A stretch of 64,000 bases of DNA from Tritrichomonas musculus (GCA_039105265.1 JAPFFF010000004.1:3844001-3908000); one strand, 5' to 3'; numbered from the stretch's first letter, positions 18,523 through 30,089 are shown. Numbers and translations are program-made. Notes: generated from the letters alone by a model not told the origin.

Positions 18523-18998
18523 AGACTTGTTATTCTCCAATTCTCGAGATCAATAATTGAATGACTTTTTGATATCGATACATAAATATGCACAGATTCT
18601 CGAGATCGATTTCAGAGATCGAGAATCTTTTTTCTCAACTTTTGATATCAGAATTTTCAATTAAACTTTTTGATAAATATATGATCGTATTTTAATCTCA
18701 AATAATACATAAAAAAGAATGTATTTTTTCATTTTAATCTTAAAATAAGCATCAATGAATTCTATTATTTATTTTTAAGTATTTTAAAATCACAAAAACC
18801 AATTATAAAAAAAGATAAATATGTTTGAGATCTCGAGATCTCGGTAATTGATATCAAGTTTACAATAATTTTCATATCACATTTCATATCTGATATCATG
18901 ATAATCGATAATCTCGATATCAGATTTTGAAACTGATAATCGAGTATCAGATGAAAAAAAGTGACGTTTTTGATATCGATTCTCAAAATAACAAGTCT
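18523..18998. mobile_element. 476-bp Mutator-like MITE with 10-bp target duplication
   Basis: Perfect 10-bp direct repeats AACATTAATT flank it (18513-18522 and 18999-19008). Ends are AGACTTGTTATT and its inverse AATAACAAGTCT. The interior is rich in GATATCGAGATCTCG-like self-complementary words (18,545-18,625 and 18,830-18,945), so the whole element can fold on itself. No gene. Confidence 0.85.
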
Positions 18999-19008
18999 AA
19001 CATTAATT

Positions 19009-21066
19009 AAAGGTATGGAAACTTCTATCCACTTGACAGATCATTTTTCTTTCAATATATAATTTTTAAATGACAGTATTAATGATAAATATAATATAAA
19101 AAAGACATATTTTTCGAGAGGAATTTAAGATAAAAATAAATTATTTTTTTTGAAAAAAATTGAATCCTAATCTGGTTATCTTAATTCAAAAAACAAGTTT
19201 TTTTTATTTTTATAAATATATTATTTTTAAATATAATTAGATAAGTAATTTATATTTCATGAGGAAGAACTCGAAATTTACCATTTTTTATATTCAGATC
19301 ACAAGTGATATGAATTATTTTAACCTAAAAGGCGAATTTTTTTTACCTAAAAGGCGAATTTCAAAATTTTGAAAATTATGAGTTTATACAGGAAATTGTT
19401 TTCTAATTTTCTTCATATTGATATCAAAAATTCTATTCCCAATTCGTTCAAATCACTTTTTCCATTTTAATTGTTGATTATACATCATGGATAAGCAAAC
19501 CAAGCAAAGATTATTCATTTTTAATATTTTTTCCTAAAACTCAAGCAAATTCGCCAAATTTACTAAATAAAAGCGATTTACAAAATAACTATCGTACAAA
19601 TTCCAGCACATAGTTGGCAGATGAAAAAACTATCGATAATTTATTTGTTTATAAGGAAAATAAAACATACTGGAATTAATAAAAGAATTATTTTGTAAAA
19701 CAATCTTATTTAGTGAGTTTTTTGAATTTGTTTGAGCTTTAGGAAAAGACATTATAAAATAATTATCTTTGCATGGTTTACTTTTCCATGTTTCGCTGGG
19801 ATATACCTAAGAATTGTTTTGTAAACTACTCTTATTTAGTTATTTTGTTGAGTTTATTTGTGTCTTTAGAAGAAATACTATAAAAAAAAATAAATTAACC
19901 TTTTTGGTCAAAAAATTTTCATCTTTATTGGTCAATAACTAAATTCATATCATCAATGATATGAAGTATACAAAAAATTGATAACATCATATAAGATCTC
20001 CAAATCCACTCGAAAAACATGGCCTTTTTTTTATTTTATTTTCTAATAAATAAAAAAATGAAGAACATATAAAAAAACTAAAAACTTTTGTCGACTCGTT
20101 CATCTTTAAATTGATTTTTTCTTAAAAAAACATTTTTTTCTCATTATGCATTTTATGAGATTTGAATTAAGCACTTTCATGCTATTTTCAAATATGTTAA
20201 TAATATGATAAAACAATATTATATATGTATTAAACTTTGATGAGGTTTTTTCCGTTGATCAAAAATTGCAAATTTTTGGATTAATCCTTACTTTTTTTAC
20301 ATCACATTTTTATTAACGTAACATTTTAACGTAACTTTTATATAAAATCAAAAATTTTGATGTAAATCAGTTATTTATGTTTAAAACAATATTTTTTTCA
20401 TAATCTAAAGATAAAAACTATTTTTCATTAACTCTTGCTAATTTTGATCAAAAAACCATTTTATCGCAGATGATTCTATCTGATAGATATAATTAGAAGC
20501 AAAATATCATAGAAAAAAAGGTTTTGTACGTCGGTACTATTATAAAATAATTCAAATGCATCGAATAAATAAATCAAAACGATTTAACCAATCATAATAA
20601 GTCGAAATAAAATCAGAATTTTATAATAAATATAAAGTGCCATTTTACACCATCAAAAGAATGATCAAAGAAATATCAAAGTTTTAATAATTTATTAGCA
20701 ATAATAACTGAATAAAAATTATTTCTGCTTTATATTCATGCTTTTTTTATTTTAATTGACTAAATTTTTGAAGATAAAGATATTTTTCAAATAAAAAAAT
20801 TAACGGAAAATTACATATGTATTTACATATGAAATTTCTATCGTCCTGTGTATTTACATTGTATATACAAAAAGTAAAGATTATTTTGGATTTCATTTTT
20901 TTCTTGTTTTTCGGTAATAAAATTAAAATTATATTTTTTTGATTTTATATTTATGCTAAAAACATTATATACATGACGATGGACTAATTTTTAATTAAAA
21001 ATGATCAATATTCGAGCTTTTTTTGCATAAAATAAAATTGAATTGAAAAAGAGTTTCCATACCTTT
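19009..21066. mobile_element. 2,058-bp noncoding inverted-repeat element
   Basis: Starts AAAGGTATGGAAACT (19009-19023) and ends with the inverse AGTTTCCATACCTTT (21052-21066). Direct repeats CATTAATT flank it (19001-19008 and 21067-21074), an 8-bp duplication suggesting hAT, or a decayed 9-bp Mutator-type one. A long imperfect inverted repeat lies around 19,535-19,750 (CTAAAACTCAAGCAAATT against AATTTGTTTGAGCTTTAG). The 476-bp MITE has inserted into its left target duplication. No coding region seen. Confidence 0.7.
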
Positions 21067-21074
21067 CATTAATT

Positions 21075-21710
21075 ATAATATAATAGAATTATTAACACCA
21101 ATCGTGGTACAAAATAAAATATCAATGTAAATAAACACTCAACAGAAAAGAATATTCCCCAGGATTTCAAAAATAAAAAATGTGATTTGGAAATTTATAA
21201 GTCTACTATAAATTTTATTTAAAAGATATAATATCATTTTATCATTTAGCACTAAAATAAAATATCAAAACTATTAATTTACAAGTCCTTTGGATGATCA
21301 AAAAAAAACATCATTAGGACTTTATTTCATCACACTTGAAATAATTATGTAATGTATCATTATGGATTATATTATCTAATATAAATAATCAATATATTTA
21401 AAAAATATTGTTTTTATATATATATTTATTATTGTAAAAATTTTTGAATTACTGCATTGCACTTATTTTTACAAATTAAAAATATGTTTTAATAATTATA
21501 TATACGTCCAATATGAAATATCAAAATTAAAAATAAAAAAAATTTGAAATTAAAATGGAAATCTAAAAATAATTTTCTCATTACCTAACAGTTAATACAA
21601 TTTTATTATTATATTTTAATTAATAATAGTATCTTAATATATTAATAATATAAAATAATATGCTACATAATAAAAATATAAAGTTATACTTATTTATAAA
21701 TTAACTGTCA
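21075..21710. other. AT-rich spacer before P2
   Basis: Over 80% AT, no reading frame of note. The left end of P2 must lie in here or has been lost; no terminal repeat could be recognised. Confidence 0.4.
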
Positions 21711-24700
21711 TTATAACTTTTTGTGAATATATTCACTTAATGCTGTTGTTAATGTTTCGTTATTAACCAAATCATCAGGAATTGATGGAATTGATTCTGC
21801 TATTTCTTCTTTCACTTGCTCGATAGCAAGGGCCAACTCTTCTTTCAAAGAATAGCTACTTAATAGAGTATTTACTTCTTCTTTTGAAGAATAATAGTTT
21901 AAATCACTACCATATAAAACGTTTTCTGTAAATGATGTTCTTTCAGGATCAACATTAAAGACTTCACGTCCTCCTTCGGGAATTGATGGAGTCCATTGAA
22001 ATATACCTTCTTTATAATTATAATATCCATATTGTGTTTGACGTCCACCAATGGAACCACTAACTCCTAAGAATGTTATTTTCTTTGATGGACCAGTTCG
22101 TGAAACAATTGTATTATTCTCAACGATGAATACACCAGTGTATGAATCATCAACACCTTCAGCGTTTACCCATTTAAAAGTGATCGTTGCGGTAAAGTTT
22201 GGTGAAGGTTTCGTTAACTTGAAGTAGAAATAAATCTTAAAGTTATTATTATCAGGAATCTCTTTAGTTAATTCATAATTCATTAATTGAGTCTTTAATG
22301 CATAATTATTTAGTGAATTTGTCAATGTTTCATTATTAACTAAATCATCAGGTATATTTGGCAATTCTGTTTTCAATGCATAAGCATCTAATATATTTGC
22401 TAATTGATTGTTATTTTTAAAGTTTGCGTTTAAATATGTGTACGATGGGTAATTATCCTGAACATATTGAACCGATGTATAATTATTTAATGTTTCATTT
22501 AATTTATTTTTGAATGATTCGTTCAAATGAACTTTATGATTTTCAATTAATTTAACAGTTGCAGCTGATGATAAAATATGATTATCTTTAAGTTCTGCAC
22601 CTAATCCTAATTCAGTATTTGTTCTTTTTGGTATTCTTTTAACTTCAACCTTAATTGGTTTATAATTACTGTCTATAATCAAATATGGGCTATTATATAT
22701 AATTATACAATCAATAGTGCTTTGGTCTGCTGAAACGTTCGTTATTGTTAAATCTTCGTTAGCAGTATAAGTATTTATTTTTACTACTTCACCTAGATTA
22801 TCAATCGCAAATGAGACTTCAATATGATAATCATATTTGAGAGAGGTGCATAAATACTTATATCGATTAAGGTTTTCAGTTAATAGTGGCTCTTCATTAG
22901 CTAAATCTAATTCTTCGATTTTAACCTCAGCTAATACAGTAGAAGCTCTATCACATGCAACTATTACAGCATCTTCTATTAATTCTTCATCTGCAGCGAA
23001 TGACATTCCAATTAAACTTGATATTCCATTTTTAGCAATTGATAATAACTTTGTTGGACCACCCATAAAATTAACAACAGAACCTCCAATACATATAACA
23101 TTTTTAACGATATCAAACCAATTTTGTTTATTCTTGACTTCCTCTAATTGTTGTTGTAGTTGAACATAATAATTTTGTAATTGTGATATTTGATTAACTG
23201 CTATATCTACAGTATTACCTAATGAATTTAAAACGAATACATGCGATTCTATATTTTCACCAATAACAACTCCGCTTGTTTGAATGTTATAATTTGTTAA
23301 TAATGTTGTACATGCTTCAGGTCGTGGTGATACTGTATAAAAACCTGTTGATGCTAAAAATTCAAGAGTATTTGTTCCTTCTTCATATTTGGTATCGGCA
23401 ATTTTAAATATTAATTCTTTATCAGTGCGCATATATAATTTTAAACCATATGGTGGATTGCCTACTTCAAGTTTTCCGTTATAATGATATGGCAAGTACT
23501 CATAACAATTATTGGTGTTAACTTTATAACATGATTCAGCTTCATATGATGCATATTCAAATCCAAATTCTGTTTGATATTCTATTCCATTTATCATTAA
23601 TGAACATGTGAAATTACAGCTTTTCTTTTGAGTACATTTTTGATATACAGCCCAATATCCATTTACATTATCAACATATTTATCAATTTCACAATCGACA
23701 AACTTTAATAATCCTTTTTCATTAATAAATTTAAATGGGTTCTCGTTTGAGTAATAACTAATCCATGCTCTTAATATTGCTTTATTAGTTTCATTTTGCT
23801 TAATAAGTAATGGTTGCGTTTGATGTTTAAAGAATTTAGTTTCTCCTTTAATTGAAGCAGATATTGGTATATGAAAAGATACATTATTACCAACCCATTC
23901 ATTACCTTTTTTAGTCATTTTGTAATCAGTACAAAAAGCTTCATCATGAAATTCGAAAGCTTGACCATCAATTAAAGCATCAAATTCTGGTGTTCCAGGA
24001 ATATATCCATAATCAGCATAATAATATTCATTGTTAAAGCTTTGCCCGGGACCTTTAGGTCCTTCAGTTATACCGTAAGATTTCATCTCGTAAAAATCAG
24101 GTAATGGAGAACGATATAATTTAAAACAATTGTCAGCATCTATTGTATTACATTTGAAATTTATTAATTGATTGTCTTTTGAGTTTATAGTTTGTTTTAT
24201 TTTTGCAATATAATTTATACGTATGAATCCCGAAGTGAATAAATCCATTGGTTTATCAATAATAGACCTTTTTATAAAAAAATTTTTTTTTGCGATAAAG
24301 TATACTTTTTAGCGATAATGTCTACTTTTTCATAAAAAAAGAACTTTTTCACTTAAACGAATGAATCTATATATCTTAAAAATAAACTGATAAAACATAA
24401 TTTATAACAACTAAAATATATTATATGCTTGTCTAGAATCATATAACATTGGTTTTAAATAATAATTCTAATTGCTTTGCGTTTTTGTGAAAAGTTCATT
24501 TTTATGAAAAAGTGATCATTATCGCTAAAAAGTATTCTTTATCGCAAAAAAAATTTCTTTTTATAAAAAGGTCTAATAGTTTTGTGAATATACAGTCGTG
24601 GTTTTTCGTCTTCATTAATGTAATTCAACGTATATTTTTCAGTATCACTTTCTAGAGAAAGAGTCTTGTGTTGCAAGTCATACGATATACATGGATTTTT

Positions 24701-24757
24701 AAACGCTCCATTTGACAAAGATATTATACCAGTTGATAAATTCAGACCACCTGGCAT
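21711..24757 (-). pseudogene. Fibre/adhesin-like Polinton protein of P2, split by a nested foldback element
   Basis: The main open part (stop at 21711) has a Cys-containing beta-rich N-terminal region, a hydrophobic stretch near 23,000-23,110 (VICIGGSVVNFMGGP), then shaft repeats YALKTELPNIPDDLVNNETL occurring about three times, as in the P1 fibre. The first about 60 residues of the product (ending EKPRLYIHKTI) lie beyond a 311-bp foldback element (24264-24574). Shared shaft motifs show homology to 1-3124. Likely a virion attachment protein in its active form. Confidence 0.65.
24264..24574. mobile_element. 311-bp foldback (MITE-like) element in the P2 fibre gene
   Basis: About 85 bp at each end are inverted copies: AGACCTTTTTATAAA at the left and TTTATAAAAAGGTCT at the right, with GCGATAAAGTATACTTTTTA near 24,292 matched by TAAAAAGTATTCTTTATCGC near 24,526. 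A 3-bp direct repeat AAT flanks it. No gene. Confidence 0.8.
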
Positions 24758-25811
24758 AAAATTTTTTCTATTAAAAATGCTCCATATTTCAAATACTAAT
24801 AACACTCTATATAGCAATTACAATTATTAAATATTTTAAAAAAATTGGCGCAGAATTTTAAGATAAAATTATTTGTATGTAGATAAATATTTCTAAGATA
24901 TATGATCGTTTTTTAAATAAATAGAAAGCTTTATTTCATAAATTAAATAAATACTCAATTATAAAAAAACGAAGAGAAAACTGTACCAAATATATTAAAT
25001 AAAATAAAAATTCATTTTTCAATCATACGTCTCTTTGATCAAATGTTCTCAATCGATATCATAATTATATTCTAAAACATATGCATCAGGGCTATTTTTA
25101 AACAGATTGATTGGTACATTCTGGATAATATACAAGTATTTCTTCATATTGGTATTGCATAAGTAAGTTGAGGAGTCAACAATACTTGCTTTATTTAGAA
25201 TACTAATTGATTAATTGATTTCTCAAAAAGTTTAACAATTTTTTTTAATAAAATCCATATTATCTTACCATATCTAAATATATACATGTAAATATATATT
25301 ATTTTAGTATATTCAAAGGAAATATTTACAATATATTTATTTTTGATGCCTTTCCGTGCTAGAAAATGATTAATCAATATAATGATTCAACTTTTTTGAA
25401 AAATCTAGCGCCAAAATCTTTTTCATTTCCTATGAATAACAGCACTTCAAAAAAATTTATTCAATCAAATATTTATTTTCATAATTTAATAGAAACTCCA
25501 AATGAAAAAAATAACACAATTATTATGTAAGCATTTGAGATTCTTTCTTAGATTGTTAATTATATATTTTAAATACTACAAAATGAATAAATAAATAACA
25601 TTTATCACATGTTTTTAATCAAATACATTTTGTATTTATAAAGATAAAAATGTTTTATGTAAATTTTCAAAAATCTTATATGCTTGAAATTTTGGAAAAT
25701 CATATTCATAATTACTTAGAGAATATTTTTTTATAATAAAATATTTAAAAAAGAATTCCTAATTTTTTTTCAATTTCTTGATATTACCTTTTTAATTTTT
25801 TATTTCTAAAC
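24758..25811. other. AT-rich noncoding stretch inside P2
   Basis: No convincing gene; low-complexity AT with many short frames. A 60-codon minus frame at 25,195 is Ile/Tyr/Lys-rich and judged spurious. Confidence 0.4.
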
Positions 25812-25833
25812 GGCCTTACCTTGTCAGGTGGCC
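25812..25833 (-). terminator. GC hairpin at the 3' end of the gene at 25833
   Basis: GGCC (25812) and GGCC (25830), with ACC/GGT inside, form a bulged stem whose last base touches the stop codon. It is the only GC-rich spot for hundreds of bases and lies just downstream of a minus gene. Confidence 0.4.
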
Positions 25834-26222
25834 TATAAATTCATATATAAAGGAAATATTATTTCGATAATGTCGCCTTCATAACCGCCTTCGGCGTTTA
25901 GAGCTTGCGCATAATTTGTTATGTCGTCAATTTCTATTTCAAGAATATTATATTCATCATTTTCAAATGTTCTTAATGTATCGGCACTAATGATAAAATC
26001 ATTTAAGCCATCTTCAAAAGGTAATCCATCCGCTTGTGTTTCTTCTAATGTTTTTATTCGTGTTTCAATATTAATAATTTGTTCATTATTTATTTTTCCA
26101 TCTATTGTTGTATCTCCTTTTACATGTAATTTTTCAAATTCTCCGTTAGTAATTGGCATATTATTACCACCTGTAAATGCACCATCTTTAACGTTTTGTT
26201 TTGTAATTATTGCTGTCATCAA
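25833..26222 (-). CDS. Small Polinton protein, fibre-base-like (129 residues)
   Basis: The N-terminus reads TAIITKQNVKDGAFTGGNN, followed by FEKLHVKGDTTIDGKINN, a repeat-like beta segment seen in fibre or tail proteins, and a helix (NIETRIKTLEETQ). The 3' part is acidic. It starts 37 bp from the divergent gene at 26260. It may be a stand-alone fibre base or the N-terminal remnant of a longer fibre gene; I cannot decide. Confidence 0.5.
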   Translation of the reverse strand: MMTAIITKQNVKDGAFTGGNNMPITNGEFEKLHVKGDTTIDGKINNEQIINIETRIKTLEETQADGLPFEDGLNDFIISADTLRTFENDEYNILEIEIDDITNYAQALNAEGGYEGDIIEIIFPLYMNL

Positions 26223-26259
26223 TTTTTATTAAAATATGTAAATTTTAATTAAAAATAAA

Positions 26260-26592
26260 ATGGTTAAAACATATTTTATAACAAAAGACTATGAAAACGA
26301 ATTGCCACCAGAATTTGTAAATTCATTAAATAAACGATATATTAGTTTCCAATATTGTTTAGTAGTGTGTAATGAATATATAGATGCTGAAACTGAAGTT
26401 CATGCTTCATTTATACAAAGAGACGAATATTGTGATAGCTTAGTTTGGTATTCAAATTTACCTGTTTCTGATGACAATAGAAAGTATGAATATATTGGTA
26501 CTAAAAGACATTTTAAGATATGGTTTTGTGATGTAAACGGAAATGAAATTAAACCTGATAGATTCACTGTATTCTTGAAGTTGGAGTATTAA
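26260..26592 (+). CDS. Small conserved Polinton protein, homologous to 6648-7025
   Basis: 110 residues, ATG start. It shares PPEFVNSLNKRYISFQYCLVV and KYEY...FKIWFCDVNGNEIKP with the P1 product. The frame looks intact. In P1 the gene follows the integrase on one strand; here it is divergent from 25833. Conservation across two old lineages implies a real function, unknown. Hairpins follow its stop directly. Confidence 0.65.
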   Translation: MVKTYFITKDYENELPPEFVNSLNKRYISFQYCLVVCNEYIDAETEVHASFIQRDEYCDSLVWYSNLPVSDDNRKYEYIGTKRHFKIWFCDVNGNEIKPDRFTVFLKLEY

Positions 26593-26594
26593 AA

Positions 26595-26662
26595 GAAATC
26601 TTTGATTTCCTTGAGTAAGCCGTAGGCTCTGGATTTGTTTCAAATCCTTCGTCTTCGACGAA
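26595..26662. terminator. Four consecutive hairpins, each with a three-base loop
   Basis: Directly after the stop at 26592: GAAATC-ttt-GATTTC (26595-26609), AGCC-gta-GGCT (26618-26628), GGATTTG-ttt-CAAATCC (26631-26647), TTCGTC-ttc-GACGAA (26648-26662). All arms are perfect and all loops are 3 nt. They lie between convergent genes, as expected of a two-way 3'-end signal. Confidence 0.55.
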
Positions 26663-26870
26663 TTAACTTTCTGGAAAAATATATTTATTTTTAAATACAG
26701 TTTGTAGTAATTTCAGTTTCTTCATTAACTTCCTAATTTCTTATTTTTTCTATATTTATTTTGATTGATAATATTGAAATTTGAGCTGGATAATATGGAG
26801 TTCCTTCATATTCTTTTGTTGTAAATGAAACTTTAAGCACATGTACTTTTGATTTATCTGCTGGATTTAA

Positions 26871-27116
26871 TCAATCCCATAATTTAGAGCTTGAAATAAC
26901 AGGCTGACCTTTGAAGTATTCGAGTAATGTTTTATGAGTTATTAATATATTGTTAGCCGAGCCACGCATTTCAATCGCAACTGGTCTAATTCCTAATTTA
27001 CCGAATTTGTTTCTATAAGTATCATTACCTTCAAAATAAACATTACAGCCTTCGAAATCATTGAAATTTATTTTGTCAAATGCTTTTAATTCATCAACGA
27101 ATTTAGTGAGATTCAA
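26871..27116 (-). CDS. Small Polinton ORF of unknown function (81 residues)
   Basis: ATG at 27116. Globular-looking sequence with GCNVYFEGNDTYRNKFGKLG and VAIEMRGSANNILITHKTLLEYF. Downstream of the capsid gene on the same strand. Probably part of a somewhat longer old gene (broken). No family recognised. Confidence 0.45.
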   Translation of the reverse strand: MNLTKFVDELKAFDKINFNDFEGCNVYFEGNDTYRNKFGKLGIRPVAIEMRGSANNILITHKTLLEYFKGQPVISSSKLWD

Positions 27117-27219
27117 GAAAACTTTATCTACAATTTTATGATAAAATAAAAAAAATTGAAAAATATAAAATTAAATTAAATAGTTTTGAAAATGTTTAAA
27201 ATAATTTAATAAAATATTT

Positions 27220-29162
27220 TTACTCAAATCCTGCTGGAACACCTCGAGGGAAGTATTCAACACCACTAACGGACCATGCGAAGTATGTATCGCTACAAAT
27301 CCAAGCTTCAGGACTTGGTGGGTGTTGGTCTTTATATTCTAAATCAGGAATGAAATATGTGTCATCATCACCACGATATATTGGTTGCCCTCTAAATGTA
27401 ATTGAATTTGTACCTGTATCTAATCCATCAAATACATATCCAGCATTTGAACGTTCAAGTTGGAAATTAATACCAAAGCTTGTACCATCGCTTTTACAAT
27501 TAGTATATCGCTTACCAGTTGTTGGGTCATTTAATGGTTGAGTGAATGAATCCTCGAATTCTTGCGTTGCTTCTAATGCTCCATCTAATTCATTAGCTAT
27601 TAATTGATGTTGATAAAAGCGAGCTCCGCAGGTGCTCTGAAATTCAGTGTCTGGATATGTTCTTTTATTAACGACTAGTTGAACGTTTTGATACATAATA
27701 TTATCGAAGCATGTAATATCAAATGGACTTTTTGGAAACATCATTGTTATATTTGTTGCATTTTTTAAAGGTATTTTTTTGATATTTCAAGACCATTTGC
27801 TTTTGAAGTACCTTCAAATATTTCACGTGTTAATTCCTGTGATGGAACTAAGAAAGGCGTTTGTAATTCATGAACTAGTCCTTGATATGTTCCTTGTTTA
27901 AGACCAAAACCAGCCAAATTTGAACGTCCAAGTTGTATTGTACCACCTAATACATCAAGTCTTAGTTTTTCAGTTTTAAGATTAATTGATGAACCATTTA
28001 AACGATTAGATTTAACGAGAAGAGCACCTTTAACTTCATTTTCAATTAATTTAACAGAATCACCAGCATTTAAAATATAATCCGGATTTCTACACACGAT
28101 AGTTTCAGCAAATTCAGCATGATTTACAAGTGATTTATCAACATCATATTTTGCGAATTCTTCATCGGTATAATGAAAATCAATAACAATTGGCTCTGCT
28201 TCGTCGTAATGAGTATCTTTTCTCATTTGTTCTTGGTCTCCACCTGCAGGTTCTTCAGCTGTATATGGTATAGCTCCATGCATTCTTTGATATTTAATAT
28301 GTAATGTTGGTGTTGGTGTTGGAGTTGCTGAATAATGAGAAACAATAACTGAAGGTTTGCCAATTTGTGTAAATTTACGAGTGATTGGTACAACTGCGGG
28401 TATTTCTTCATCAATTGCTTTATCTTCGAGGAATTGTAAAGTTTCTTTAACGATATTGGGATTAATTTGAGCCCATACCATAGCACGTAATGATGTTTTA
28501 ACTTCTTCTTCTATTTCACCACATATTGAATTTGGGTATAATTGCCATGCTTGAAGTGCAAGTTGATCAAGAAATGGAATTGTTAATTCGATTGTGAATT
28601 TATGAGGTAAGCCGTCGGCAATATCCTTTAAATCAATATAGCAACCACAAATAGACGGTGAAAATTGGCTTACATTTTCCCAAGTTGAATGACTGAATTT
28701 AGAAGTTGCTTTTGCGTCTCGTGGTTTGATAGAATTATAAGCGAATGATTCACGTTGTAATTCATCTTGTCGGTATGTATCAAGTAATTTACCATTAATC
28801 CAAAATCTGCAATCTTCTTAAAATTCAACGGCATTTTTGAAACCAACGAATATTTTCATTAAACCGTTTTTATCAGCTGAAACATCGATAGCTTGATTTA
28901 ATTTAACATTGAAGCCAAGTAATATTGTAGAGAATGATTTTTCAATTTGAGTTATGGTATGACCTGAATGAGTTAATTTAATTCTTGTTTTAGTACCAAC
29001 AGGTAAAGGTGCATCTTTATCTTTGAATTCTTCCATAATCCAACTAAAAGAATTATCACCGCCGTTTCGTTGTATTAAATTTCTCAATTTATTTTGGAAG
29101 TATGCTAAAACATCACCTTCATCATTACCAAGATTTTTTGTTTGAGCGTTTAAGAATGTCAT
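27220..29162 (-). pseudogene. Polinton major capsid protein of P2, decayed
   Basis: The stretch holds blocks matching the P1 capsid: LTHSGH, DLK/LD..A..LFPNSI-type, then VRLIENEVKGALLV-type, CGARFYQHQLIANELD, FEDSFTQPLNDPTTGKRYTN, RSNAGYVFDGLDTG and GQPIYRGDDDTYF. Same strand, same position relative to the small divergent gene at 29216. Looks broken, about three or four breaks. Size of the whole fits a 600-670-residue double jelly-roll MCP. Confidence 0.75.
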
Positions 29163-29215
29163 TTTGAATAATAGAAAAATTAAAATCATTTTTAAAATTT
29201 TTACATTATCGAAAT

Positions 29216-29497
29216 ATGGCATTTGGAAGTTGGTTCAAAAATATTATAAGCGGTGCTAAAAATGTTATTGGAAAAATAGTACCGAAAGTGAAAAAAGCAG
29301 TTGAAACTGTTAGTAAATTTGCACCATTGATTAATCAAGCAGGCGGTCTAATTGGTGGAGATATTGGTGATGTAATAAGTAAAGTTGGAAGTGGTATCGG
29401 TAAATTAAATAATAAAGTAAGTTATAAAGGAGGTAATTTAGTTGGAGCGAACGGTGGAGGAGTTAGACGTTTCGACATACCATTATTGAAAGAATGA
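29216..29497 (+). CDS. Small basic amphipathic virion-type protein of P2 (93 residues)
   Basis: FGSWFKNIISGAKNVIGKIV gives a basic amphipathic N-terminal helix, then a Gly/Ile-rich region (GGLIGGDIGDVISKVGSGIG) and a C-terminus NGGGVRRFDIPLLKE. It is divergent from the capsid gene with 53 bp between, as in P1 (10959). An initiator-like TCATT lies at 29186-29190, 28 bp before the ATG. A pVI/pX-like membrane-active or core role is inference. Confidence 0.65.
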   Translation: MAFGSWFKNIISGAKNVIGKIVPKVKKAVETVSKFAPLINQAGGLIGGDIGDVISKVGSGIGKLNNKVSYKGGNLVGANGGGVRRFDIPLLKE

Positions 29498-29701
29498 TTA
29501 AATATTTAAGAATAAAGTCGTTTCCTCATTTCATCAGTTAATTCCAGGGGGTTATCGTTTAATGTAGCAGATAGTTTAACTATACGAAGCAATAAATTTA
29601 TAAATTCGATGACTGTGAGACAGCCGAGAAACAGATTTGATATATTCATTTTAATTATTATTTTTCTTCAAATAAAATTTAATATTTTTATAATAAATCA
29701 A

Positions 29702-30037
29702 ATGGATTTAAAAGTTATTGAACCAATTAAAAACTACTTAAAAGAATTTAAAACAGTAGATGAATTTAATTTATGGTATTCAAAAAATAAAGATGAAGTG
29801 GATAAATTAACTACTCATAAATTAAACAAAATGTACCGCATCGATGATTACAGAATTACAAAAATAAAGGGCGTGTTAATGTTAAAGAAAGATACAAAAC
29901 CTAAAATTAAGGAGATGGATAAAGTCATTAAAAATGAAATTAGCGATGAAATAAATGAATTAAAGAATGAAATAAATGAAATACGAGGTGCAGTTAATAA
30001 ATTAATTGATTTCATAAATGGTAAGATTGTTGAGTGA
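29702..30037 (+). CDS. Small coiled-coil Polinton protein, homologous to 11250-11726
   Basis: 111 residues from ATG 29702 (chosen over a longer upstream extension that is AT-rich and lacks the homology). FKTVDEFNLWYSKN and LNKMYRIDDYRITK match the P1 gene. The C-terminal third is a coiled coil (DEINELKNEINEIRGAVNKLIDF). Same place relative to the capsid partner gene in both elements. Confidence 0.65.
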   Translation: MDLKVIEPIKNYLKEFKTVDEFNLWYSKNKDEVDKLTTHKLNKMYRIDDYRITKIKGVLMLKKDTKPKIKEMDKVIKNEISDEINELKNEINEIRGAVNKLIDFINGKIVE

Positions 30038-30089
30038 TTTAAATTAATTTAATTATTTTTGAAAATATTTAATTTTTATTTTATATAAA

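Noticed and set aside
26595-26662. Attenuator or bacterial Rho-independent terminators
   Set aside because: Hairpins are real, but there is no U-tract pattern of the bacterial kind and the host is a eukaryote; described as possible 3'-end hairpins instead.
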